Positions 1 through 6,313 of a DNA stretch of 7,643 nt are shown in pieces (position 1 is the stretch's first letter; each line of letters opens with the position of its first letter). The stretch lies in NCBI GenBank assembly GCA_029883255.1, contig JAOUJL010000064.1, positions 1 through 7,643 of the forward strand, written 5' to 3'. This DNA is from Candidatus Bathyarchaeota archaeon (GTDB taxonomy: Archaea; Thermoproteota; Bathyarchaeia; Bathyarchaeales; Bathyarchaeaceae). The position numbers and the translations under genes were made by a program. The notes under the pieces were generated by a model that did no database searches, was not told where the DNA came from, and saw only the letters and a program-made list of their open reading frames with translations.

Positions 1-2242
1 TCTCTTCATAGATCGGCGTCTTTCTGAACCGTTTTGGTAGTTCCGCAAGCCTTTTGGGCCCCATGGTTCTTCCACGAGGTAGAGCGCCGAACCGTTCAGC
101 AACAAACTTCATCTTGGAGGCAAAGGGGAAGCGTGCCTTGAGATAATCGTTAAACGCTTGCTCCACCTCTTCTTCTGTTAACTCGAAAAGGAGACACTGA
201 ATCTTTTCAAGATCATTAAATTCTGCTTTTCGAGGCATCTCGACCAGAATTCGGTAACCGTCGTTCCACCAGCCAGTTATAAGCTCATGATCTGAAAGAA
301 TAGAGTCAAAAATGCAACCTAAAGTTCGATTCACAACCTCTCCAAAACACGCGTGGATGACTACGTATTTGTCAAAAGCTTCAATGAGAATGTGATTGTT
401 AGTCGGAAGAGGAGCGCCCCGCGTTAAATGTTCATGAATCTCTTCGACGGGATTTAGCAATGTCGATCCATTAGTGGAAAGCTCTTTTGCAAGTTTTTCA
501 GCCACGACCTTGACGTTTTTCTCTCGGTTCAACTCCCTAGCAATGTCTCTTCGAAGTCTGCCTACTTGCTGAGCGAGAGTAAGTGGCACTGGAAGAATTT
601 CGCCATCCCAGCCGGGGATTGCTGCCATAAGGTCCTCGGAGGGGACTACGTAAACGTTACCTGTTTCATCTTCTATCTGGACGATTCGCCACACCTTGCC
701 TCGGCATATGAAATTGAGTCCTACTCGTGCTCTAAGGGCCACGAACTCATCACCGAGGGTACCAATGCGGTGGTCTGAGAGTATGTCTATGATGGGATAT
801 CGTCTTTCGTCAGGAATCATGGATAGGTTCTCGTAATAATACAGCCTAGTTCTTCGCGTCTTGTTCAATGTGTTTCCTTCAATTCGTAATTCTCTCAACC
901 TATGTAGATAATTTACAACATCTAAAAGTTTAGCTTTAGAGAGATTTCGATACGGGTATGCTCGACGCAAAATTTCAAAAACTTGATTAGCAGTCGTTCT
1001 TCGTTGATCTAGCAATATTCCAGCAATCTGATGTGCCAACACATCCAATGCGTTTTCATGTATAGATATCGGTTCTAAGCAACCTTTGTAGGCCTGTTGT
1101 GTGGCGGCCACTGCTTCTAGTGTGTCGTCAGACGACGCTGTGATGATTACACCCTTCGAGGTAAGATCTAATTTATGTCCGCTTCTCCCCACGCGTTGAA
1201 TCAAGCTGGTTACTTGGCGCGGGGACAAGTATTGAATGACCAAGTCTATGTGTCCAATGTCAATTCCTAGCTGCAGAGTGCTGGTGCATACAATTGCCTT
1301 GAGAACCTTCGCTTTAAACTCGTCTTCAACGCGGCTTCTTTCTTCTCTGGATAAGGATCCATGGTGAACTGCTATGCTGGATGTGAGTTGGTTGAATTTG
1401 TGTCCGAGCATTTCAGCGTTTGTTCGAGCGTTGACGAAGATTAAGGTGGAAGCGTGGTTTTTCACTAGGTTTAATATTCTTCTTATCCTTGCTGCGGCCT
1501 CGGGGGCTGTTCTCAGTTTTTGGGCCATATCGTAATCTAGATCTGCAGGGACCGAGTTTTCCACGATATATTGGTAACCCTTCGGCAAAGGCACTGTAAT
1601 CACTTTGATGGGCCGATTTGTTCCAGCAATAAATTTTGCCACTTTTTGGGGGTTGCCGACGGTGGCGGATAAGCCGACTCTTTGAAACTCCTTTCCGGCG
1701 ATTTCATTCAGTCTTTCTAATGCAACTGTGAGCTGGACTCCACGTTTGTCCTCCGCGATCTCGTGAACCTCGTCTACAATGACATACCGAACATGGCTGA
1801 GATGCCTTTGCATACGTGAGCCTGGCAGGATAGCCTGGAGAGTTTCTGGAGTTGTTACAAGCATATTAGGTGGGCGGAGTGCTTGTCTTCGACGGATCTT
1901 GATTTCAGTGTCGCCATGCCGCACTTCTGCTGAAATGTCGAGGTGAAATGCCCAATCGGATAAGCGTAGTATCATGTCACGATTGAGTGCACGCAGCGGC
2001 GTAATGTAGATGATAGATATTCCTTTCTTGTTTTGTTGCTGAATGAAGTTGGAGAGAATAGGGAGAAGAACCGCCTCGGTTTTTCCGCTCCCCGTTGGCG
2101 CGATTAATAAAACATTTTCTCTTTTTAGAATGGGTGGGATAGCCTTAACCTGTGGAGTAGTGGGTTCAGAGAATCCTAACTGGGTTAAAGCATTACGCAC
2201 TGGTTTTGCAAGCAGATTAAAAACGTCAGAGTCCATCGGCAT
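1..2242 (-). CDS. lhr: Lhr-type superfamily 2 DExH helicase (3' end beyond the window)
   Basis: ATP-dependent 3'-5' nucleic-acid helicase of the Lhr family, which acts in DNA repair or on RNA. Reading the minus strand from ATG 2242 gives 747 residues without a stop before the left edge. Visible motifs are a Q-motif-like FSEPTTPQ (24-31), Walker A APTGSGKT (48-55), motif Ia TPLRALN (81-87), TPETLQ (131-136), DEVH (157-160), SAT (192-194), VHHGSLSREER (292-302), the Lhr-typical STLQLGIDIGHIDLVIQY (321-338) and motif VI QRVGRSGH (349-356). The region after about residue 380 fits the Lhr winged-helix and domain 4 part, including ERFGALPRGR near the edge. Archaeal Lhr proteins are usually around 850-950 residues, so perhaps 100-200 are missing. 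The frame stays open upstream of ATG 2242, so an earlier TTG or GTG start is possible. ATG 2242 puts the Q motif at the usual distance. The family call is firm; the subtype (aLhr1 or aLhr2) is not resolved. Confidence 0.93.
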   Translation of the reverse strand, partial: MPMDSDVFNLLAKPVRNALTQLGFSEPTTPQVKAIPPILKRENVLLIAPTGSGKTEAVLLPILSNFIQQQNKKGISIIYITPLRALNRDMILRLSDWAFHLDISAEVRHGDTEIKIRRRQALRPPNMLVTTPETLQAILPGSRMQRHLSHVRYVIVDEVHEIAEDKRGVQLTVALERLNEIAGKEFQRVGLSATVGNPQKVAKFIAGTNRPIKVITVPLPKGYQYIVENSVPADLDYDMAQKLRTAPEAAARIRRILNLVKNHASTLIFVNARTNAEMLGHKFNQLTSSIAVHHGSLSREERSRVEDEFKAKVLKAIVCTSTLQLGIDIGHIDLVIQYLSPRQVTSLIQRVGRSGHKLDLTSKGVIITASSDDTLEAVAATQQAYKGCLEPISIHENALDVLAHQIAGILLDQRRTTANQVFEILRRAYPYRNLSKAKLLDVVNYLHRLRELRIEGNTLNKTRRTRLYYYENLSMIPDERRYPIIDILSDHRIGTLGDEFVALRARVGLNFICRGKVWRIVQIEDETGNVYVVPSEDLMAAIPGWDGEILPVPLTLAQQVGRLRRDIARELNREKNVKVVAEKLAKELSTNGSTLLNPVEEIHEHLTRGAPLPTNNHILIEAFDKYVVIHACFGEVVNRTLGCIFDSILSDHELITGWWNDGYRILVEMPRKAEFNDLEKIQCLLFELTEEEVEQAFNDYLKARFPFASKMKFVAERFGALPRGRTMGPKRLAELPKRFRKTPIYEE

Positions 2243-2312
2243 TTTTTCTTCTGTCAAATTGTTGATCGCCCCTCACTCGGTAGCTGCTCTCATAGAGCCC
2301 AAGTATGGGCGA

Positions 2313-2328
2313 ATTAAAAATTGTTTTG
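2313..2328 (-). promoter_or_regulatory. Candidate BRE/TATA promoter of lhr
   Basis: On the minus strand CAAAACAA (2328 to 2321) directly precedes TTTTTAAT (2320 to 2313). This resembles an archaeal A-rich BRE followed by a TATA box. It would place a transcript start near 2290, giving a leader of about 48 nt before ATG 2242. The rest of the 2243-2415 gap holds no convincing gene. The call rests on pattern alone in AT-rich DNA. Confidence 0.3.
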
Positions 2329-2415
2329 GAGCGATTCAACCGCTATTAAGCACGATGAGAGTTAGCACTACTGTAATGAGAGGAAAAGTGTTGGAAATTC
2401 GAAAGGTGGTTTGTT

Positions 2416-2631
2416 CTATTCCTGAGACCTGCTTAAGTAGACCCAAAGTACTAGCATAATAGTGGTCAGCAAGGCGCCGGCAAGCCCTGATATCATCCAC
2501 TCTGCATGGAGTACGTTTGGAAAAACCGCTAGTAGCCAAGGCCAAACCATGTGATAGAGAAAGTTGGCGGCGATTCCCGCAATGAAACCCAACAAGGCAA
2601 AGGTCCCAAGCACTTTTATTCTTTCACTCAT
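2416..2631 (-). CDS. Small hydrophobic membrane protein, function unknown
   Basis: A 71-residue protein read from ATG 2631, opening MSERIKVLG. It has a strongly hydrophobic segment at about 6-26, an aromatic hydrophobic stretch at 27-41 (HMVWPWLLAVF) and a second clear membrane segment at 46-66, ending in a short polar tail (SRSQE). I chose ATG 2631 because GTGA lies 5 nt upstream and the basic N-terminal MSERIK then precedes the first helix. An upstream ATG at 2652 would add seven residues but has no ribosome site. I recognise no family. The gene diverges from the cdv operon and lies 173 nt upstream of lhr on the same strand, so it could be cotranscribed with lhr or control-linked to cdv. 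Membrane-protein composition and no better ORF on the other strand support it as real. Confidence 0.6.
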   Translation of the reverse strand: MSERIKVLGTFALLGFIAGIAANFLYHMVWPWLLAVFPNVLHAEWMISGLAGALLTTIMLVLWVYLSRSQE

Positions 2632-2767
2632 TTTAGTCACTGGGTTTAACATTCTAAATTTCGTGCTTTTTAGCCTAACTTACACAATTCTGTCTATTAA
2701 TGCAAATTCGCCTAGCCTTCATTTTCATATCGGATTTAAAGCTCAAAACGGAAAGAAAACCCAGATA

Positions 2768-2841
2768 TACGCTTAGAGATATACTCATATGTTCTCTACA
2801 TGTTAATAACGTAATAATACGCTTAAAGAGCCACTCATTTG
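2768..2841 (+). repeat. Imperfect 24-nt direct repeat, two copies 50 nt apart, upstream of the cdv operon
   Basis: Copy 1 is 2768-2791 and copy 2 is 2818-2841. They match at 19 of 24 positions: TACGCTTA, then R, then AGA, three unmatched bases, then ACTCAT, W, TG. Both copies have the same orientation, and the second abuts the Shine-Dalgarno site of the first cdv gene. The 50-nt period is close to five turns of B-DNA, so both copies would face the same side of the helix. The best TATA-like string (2803-2810) lies between them. The layout suggests an operator pair for a cell-cycle regulator, but this is inference. Confidence 0.55.
2803..2810 (+). promoter_or_regulatory. Candidate TATA element of the cdv operon
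   Basis: TTAATAAC lies 45-52 nt before the first start codon, which would put transcription start around 2832 with a leader of roughly 20-25 nt carrying GAGAGG. The upstream bases are not a good BRE, so the site is tentative. Its position between two direct repeat copies is the main support. Confidence 0.3.
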
Positions 2842-2846
2842 AGAGG
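2841..2846 (+). promoter_or_regulatory. Ribosome binding site of the first cdv gene
   Basis: GAGAGG with an 8-nt spacer to ATG 2855. It overlaps the last base of the second direct repeat copy and the 3' arm of a short inverted repeat (CTCA TT TGAG, 2834-2843). A protein bound at the repeat, or local pairing, could affect translation as well as transcription. Confidence 0.65.
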
Positions 2847-2854
2847 AAATAAAA

Positions 2855-3511
2855 ATGCCAGACAAATTTGTTAAACGATGGGGAGAAGGATACAATCAAA
2901 CACCGATTACCACAAAAATCAAAGAAGCCGTTCGCCCTCAAGGTCCATTGAAACCGCGCCTGGATTTTGCGATCAGACGCATCGACATGCAAGTTCAAAA
3001 ACTAGACAAAGCATCCGACCGATTCTCAGACCGTGACAAATCGATTTTTACACGAATCGTTGATGCATACACCAAACATGACACGCCACGTGCCAACGTC
3101 TTCGCTAGCGAATTAGCCGAAATACGCAAAATGGAAAAAATGATAATGCACGCAAGGCTCGCCTTAGAGCAGATTGTCCTGAGGTTAAGAACAGTTTCGG
3201 AGCTTGGCGACATAGTCACCACGCTTGCTCCAGCAGTAGGTGTGCTACGTAGCATTCAAACAGGGATGGCCAATATCTTTCCGGAAGCAGAAAAGGAATT
3301 TGGACACATTGGAAACATGCTCAGCGGGATAATCGTAGACGCTGGCCAGACTACAGGGTTAAACCTAGACTTTGAAGCGTCAAATGAAGATGCACAGAAG
3401 ATTCTAACTGAAGCAGCCACAGTTGCGGAACAGAAGATTAAAGAAAAGTTCCCTGAGTTGCCTGCAGGCATACCATCAATAGGCGAGGAAGCCCCAACTG
3501 AAATCGGATGA
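2855..3511 (+). CDS. ESCRT-III family protein of CdvB type without winged helix (CdvB paralog)
   Basis: Filament-forming ESCRT-III protein expected at the division site. It has 218 residues, a size close to Sulfolobus CdvB1 and CdvB2. A basic N-terminal stretch (KFVKRW, 4-9) may touch membrane. The core begins near PLKPRLDFAIRRID (31-44), followed by the long alpha1-alpha2 hairpin with the CdvB signature RANVFASELAEIRKME (79-94) and helices through 197. After the last helix comes FPELPAGIP (199-207), a good MIM2-type peptide of the kind bound by the CdvC MIT domain. The protein ends soon after, so there is no winged helix to bind CdvA. It is first in the operon, 37 nt ahead of cdvA. Its partner in the cluster (4290-5156) shares the RA..FA.E.AE.RK signature and the following pattern. 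Assignment to the ESCRT-III family is strong; equating it to CdvB1, B2 or B3 is not possible by eye. Confidence 0.9.
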   Translation: MPDKFVKRWGEGYNQTPITTKIKEAVRPQGPLKPRLDFAIRRIDMQVQKLDKASDRFSDRDKSIFTRIVDAYTKHDTPRANVFASELAEIRKMEKMIMHARLALEQIVLRLRTVSELGDIVTTLAPAVGVLRSIQTGMANIFPEAEKEFGHIGNMLSGIIVDAGQTTGLNLDFEASNEDAQKILTEAATVAEQKIKEKFPELPAGIPSIGEEAPTEIG

Positions 3512-3538
3512 TCTCACCAATGGATGAACAGCTATAGA

Positions 3539-3544
3539 AGGTGA
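3539..3544 (+). promoter_or_regulatory. Ribosome binding site of cdvA
   Basis: AGGTGA, 4 nt before ATG 3549, matches the archaeal 16S 3' end. It fixes the start at 3549. The GTG contained in this motif (3541) opens a different frame of only 62 codons and is not used. Confidence 0.7.
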
Positions 3545-3548
3545 AGTT

Positions 3549-4259
3549 ATGCCAAATCCTTCTTCCAACCCCTTTCTATTTGTCGGCAAGACTGTTAGTG
3601 ACGAATATGGACGTCAAATTGGGCGAATCGCATCATTCATGGTTAGCCCAGATGGGCGCATTAATACAGTTTTTGTCGAGCATGGAGACGGAGAATTTCT
3701 TCGCTACCCGAACACTCAGTTCAAAGTGAATGGTAGCAACATCATAATCTTGCCCACTGTTAAATTGAAAGTGAAGACACTCTGCGATGAGATACCGCTA
3801 ATCTGGCGAAAAGATCAAGCGTTGAAAGAACTCTCGGAAAAGAAACGTGTTTCAACGGAAATGTTTAACGATATTCACAAAAGCTTTGAAGGTGCGTTAA
3901 ATCAACTGAAAGCGGATGCGCAAACCACCATAGATGATATAGATAAACAGATCGAGAAGTGTGCTCAGCAGACTAACGATCTTCACTCAGCTTTAGTAAA
4001 CCTGGAAATTGAACGTGAAATTGGCAGAATTGATGACGAATCATATCAAACGGCTATGGGTATGATACAGCAAGGTTTGAAACAGGTCAATGCTGAAAAG
4101 ACTGATCTTGACGCAATGAGAAACAAATTATCCAACATAGTTCTTGGAGATACATCTATAACTTCGGTAGAAAAGAAGACGGAAAAAGAAGCCCGATCTC
4201 CTCAGGCTACGACTCTTCCCGAACCACCAGTTGTAGTTCACGTGAAACCGAGTTCTTAA
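3549..4259 (+). CDS. cdvA: CdvA, membrane-binding division protein with PRC-barrel and coiled coil
   Basis: In Sulfolobus, CdvA binds membrane and DNA at mid-cell and recruits CdvB. The protein has 236 residues, about the size of the Sulfolobus one. Residues 9-73 form a PRC-barrel-like beta domain: FLFVGKTVSDEYGRQIGRI, MVSPDGRINTVFVE, then FKVNGSNIIILPT. Residues 86-197 are a long charged helical, coiled-coil region (DIDKQIEKCAQQTNDLHSAL, EREIGRIDDESY). A polar linker follows, then a C-terminal peptide LPEPPVVVHV (223-232) and PSS at the end. That tail sits where Sulfolobus CdvA has its ESCRT-III-binding (E3B) peptide, which docks as a strand on the CdvB winged helix. Here it is also almost identical to the MIM2-position motif of CdvB from the same operon. 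The next gene starts 30 nt downstream. Family call is strong from domain order and context. Confidence 0.9.
   Translation: MPNPSSNPFLFVGKTVSDEYGRQIGRIASFMVSPDGRINTVFVEHGDGEFLRYPNTQFKVNGSNIIILPTVKLKVKTLCDEIPLIWRKDQALKELSEKKRVSTEMFNDIHKSFEGALNQLKADAQTTIDDIDKQIEKCAQQTNDLHSALVNLEIEREIGRIDDESYQTAMGMIQQGLKQVNAEKTDLDAMRNKLSNIVLGDTSITSVEKKTEKEARSPQATTLPEPPVVVHVKPSS
4215..4244 (+). other. CdvA C-terminal E3B/MIM2-like peptide
   Basis: Encodes LPEPPVVVHV (CdvA residues 223-232). The copy in CdvB is LPEPPVAVTV, coded at 4824-4853. The peptides agree at 8 of 10 positions, while many third codon bases differ (for example CTT-CCC-GAA-CCA-CCA against CTT-CCT-GAA-CCG-CCT). The likeness is therefore kept at protein level rather than being a fresh DNA copy. 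Confidence 0.6.
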
Positions 4260-4289
4260 AATCCGACGCAGACAGGATGGGCGGGGACG

Positions 4290-5156
4290 GTGTTCAAGAA
4301 GGTTTTTCGCTCCCCTCCACTTGAAGATCGTATTCTTCAAGCAATGCGAAAACTAATGATTCAACATGTCAGACTGGAAAAAGTAAGTTTTAGATTACGT
4401 CAAAGGGACAGAATGTTATTTGCAAAATGCACTATGGCAATTAAAAATCAAAATCAAGAGCGGGCAATGATTTTTGCTAACGAATCCGCTGAAGTTAGAA
4501 AACTGATTACTATCGTTGTGCAAACCGACCTAGTCATAGAACGAGTAATTCTAAGACTTGAAACCATCAAAGAATTGAACATCATAATGGTGGATCTAAA
4601 ACCTGCGCTTAAAGTCCTTGAAAATGTCACAAAATGTATTGATGGAATAATGCCTGATGTTTCATCTGAACTAGGAAAGGTGAACGATGCCATCAGTGAG
4701 ACTCTAGTCACAACCAACATCAGTTCCCCGCATCTGACCATGCCACTCGAAGTAAAGACCCCTGGTGGTGAAAAAATACTTGAAGAAGTCTCCACGCTTC
4801 TTGAGCAAAGGTTAAGGGAGAAGCTTCCTGAACCGCCTGTCGCCGTCACTGTCACAGAGAGAATTGAACCTGTAGAAAGTCCAAAACAAATGGTTGCTCT
4901 TGCCACTGGCTGTTCAGAAGTTTATAGAGAAAAAGACCCTCAAACCTGTGTGGAAATGAAACGCGTTTCATTCACAATTCAACATTCATCATCGTTGGAG
5001 GACGCACTACTGGATTATATTAAGAGTCATGAAAATCAAATTGATGTTAATCAATGCGCGCTAGAATTGAATATCTCATCTGAAGACGTGGAGAAGACAC
5101 TAGAAAATCTGGGCGCGCAGAGAAAGATAAGGGTTGAACAGTGTGATCAATTATGA
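4290..5156 (+). CDS. cdvB: CdvB, ESCRT-III core plus C-terminal winged helix
   Basis: ESCRT-III subunit that in Sulfolobus links CdvA to the division filament. It has 288 residues from a GTG start. The nearby ATG at 4277 is out of frame, and only a weak G-rich ribosome site (4281-4286) precedes GTG 4290. The ESCRT-III core covers about 10-178, with the hairpin signature RAMIFANESAEVRK (58-71) and VILRLETIKEL (86-96). LPEPPVAVTV (179-188) follows the last helix at the MIM2 position. A variable linker runs from about 189 to 234, then a winged helix from about 235 to 284 (SLEDALLDYIKSHENQIDVN, then LNISSEDVEKTLENL and KIRVEQ as the wing). This is the CdvA-docking domain and distinguishes the gene from the first paralog. 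Its stop TGA overlaps the cdvC start in ATGA, which implies translational coupling. Confidence 0.92.
   Translation: MFKKVFRSPPLEDRILQAMRKLMIQHVRLEKVSFRLRQRDRMLFAKCTMAIKNQNQERAMIFANESAEVRKLITIVVQTDLVIERVILRLETIKELNIIMVDLKPALKVLENVTKCIDGIMPDVSSELGKVNDAISETLVTTNISSPHLTMPLEVKTPGGEKILEEVSTLLEQRLREKLPEPPVAVTVTERIEPVESPKQMVALATGCSEVYREKDPQTCVEMKRVSFTIQHSSSLEDALLDYIKSHENQIDVNQCALELNISSEDVEKTLENLGAQRKIRVEQCDQL
4824..4853 (+). other. CdvB MIM2-position peptide
   Basis: Encodes LPEPPVAVTV (CdvB residues 179-188) directly after the final core helix (EQRLREK). It occupies the same place as FPELPAGIP in the first paralog (EQKIKEK before it). By position and pattern it is the likely docking peptide for the CdvC MIT domain. 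The beta-prone VAVTV half is unlike the first paralog and like the CdvA tail. Confidence 0.6.
5143..5148 (+). promoter_or_regulatory. Ribosome binding site of cdvC inside cdvB
   Basis: GTGATC, complementary to the archaeal 16S tail, lies within the last codons of cdvB, 4 nt before ATG 5153. With the ATGA stop-start overlap it supports coupled translation, which would keep CdvC synthesis proportional to CdvB. Confidence 0.6.
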
Positions 5157-6313
5157 GTGCATCTCAAGAACTTGAAAAAGCAGCGAAGAATTATGCAGTT
5201 GAAGCCATCCGCCTTGATAAACAGGGCGCCAAAGGAATGGCTATCACTATGTATCAGAAAGCCATTGAAACCCTCCTAAATCTTGCTCAGCTATACCCTG
5301 ACTACAACTTGAACAAAGTTTACATTCAGCGGGCAATGGCGTATCAAGAAAGAGTGAAGGCTCTGCAAGGTGTTGGGTCTATGGAGCCACGGGGAGAACG
5401 AAAACCAGGCGTAACGGCAACACCTTCACAAGGAGAGAAAGTAAGCTACGATGAGCTTGTGCTCAAAGAAAAACTCGATGTGAGATGGGGGCAAGTTGTG
5501 GGTTTAGAGACGGCAAAGAAGGCAATTAAAGAAGCAATCGTTTATCCAGTTCAGAGGCCAGACTTGTTCCCGTTAGGCTGGCCAAGAGGAATCCTCCTAT
5601 TCGGTCCACCTGGATGCGGAAAAACATTAATAGCTGCGGCTGTGGCCACAGAGATCGATGCGGCGTTCATCTCAGTGGACGCCGCGTCTATCATGTCAAA
5701 GTGGCTGGGGGAAGCAGAACAGAATGTTGCTAGACTCTTTGGCTCGGCAAGAAAGTCAGCTAACGAGGGACATCCCGCCATAGTCTTCATCGATGAGCTT
5801 GATTCACTAATCGGGATGCACTCAAACGAGGTTGGAGGCGAAACTAGGGTGCGTAATCAATTCCTTAAAGAGATGGATGGTATAGTAGACAAGGGTAAAA
5901 ATCTCCATATGTATGTAATCGGAGCCACAAACAAGCCGTGGGCTCTGGACTGGCCGTTCATAAGAAGATTCCAGAAACGAATTTTGGTTCCCTTACCTGA
6001 TCATTCTGCGCGTTTGGGAATGTTCAAGCTCTACTCCACTCAGCTAAAACTGGCATCAGACATAGACACGCATAGACTAGCTAGATTTTCTGAGGGATTT
6101 TCTGGAAGCGACCTACGTGACGTGTGTCAGTCAGCGCACCTTAAGGTTATTGGAGAGCTTTTTGAGTCTGGTCAAGCAGATGATAAAAAGGCTCAGCCAA
6201 GATCAATATCTATGGACGACTTTAAGCATATTCTGGAAGAAAGAAAGCCAAGCGTTTCAGTGAATATGGTGGACAAATATAACCGTTGGTTTGAAGCATT
6301 TAAGGCACTTTAG
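5153..6313 (+). CDS. cdvC: CdvC, Vps4-type AAA+ ATPase with MIT domain
   Basis: ATPase that pulls on and disassembles ESCRT-III filaments in the last step of division. It has 386 residues. The N-terminal MIT domain is a three-helix bundle at about 3-72 (ELEKAAKNYAVEAIRLDKQG, AITMYQKAIETLLNL, AYQERVKAL), then a Pro/Gly linker (73-97). The AAA+ core has Walker A GPPGCGKT (151-158), pore loop SKWLGEAE (182-189), Walker B IVFIDELDS (210-218), sensor 1 IGATNKPWALDWPFIRRF (256-273) with arginine fingers R271 and R272, and sensor 2 GFSGSDLRD (315-323). The segment that in eukaryotic Vps4 carries the beta domain is short here (about 340-353), as expected for archaeal CdvC. A C-terminal helix ends NRWFEAFKAL, like the Vps4 terminal helix. 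All catalytic residues are present. It is last in the operon and overlaps cdvB by 4 nt. Confidence 0.96.
   Translation: MSASQELEKAAKNYAVEAIRLDKQGAKGMAITMYQKAIETLLNLAQLYPDYNLNKVYIQRAMAYQERVKALQGVGSMEPRGERKPGVTATPSQGEKVSYDELVLKEKLDVRWGQVVGLETAKKAIKEAIVYPVQRPDLFPLGWPRGILLFGPPGCGKTLIAAAVATEIDAAFISVDAASIMSKWLGEAEQNVARLFGSARKSANEGHPAIVFIDELDSLIGMHSNEVGGETRVRNQFLKEMDGIVDKGKNLHMYVIGATNKPWALDWPFIRRFQKRILVPLPDHSARLGMFKLYSTQLKLASDIDTHRLARFSEGFSGSDLRDVCQSAHLKVIGELFESGQADDKKAQPRSISMDDFKHILEERKPSVSVNMVDKYNRWFEAFKAL

Noticed and set aside
566..778. Plus-strand 70-codon frame
   Set aside because: Antisense to the accessory-domain part of lhr, which stays open across it.
2043..2459. Plus-strand open frame of 138 codons
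   Set aside because: Lies mostly opposite the N-terminal helicase domain of lhr, whose Q motif and Walker A are read from the other strand; it has no family features.
2995..3471. Two minus-strand frames opposite the first ESCRT-III gene
   Set aside because: Mirror frames of a well supported gene with no recognisable protein character.
3541..3729. GTG-started 62-codon frame at the cdvA start
   Set aside because: Its GTG is part of the cdvA ribosome site, and the frame overlaps the PRC-barrel coding of cdvA.
4454..4906. Minus-strand open frame of 150 codons
   Set aside because: Fully antisense to the cdvB core, Ser/Thr-rich low-complexity translation, no ribosome site.
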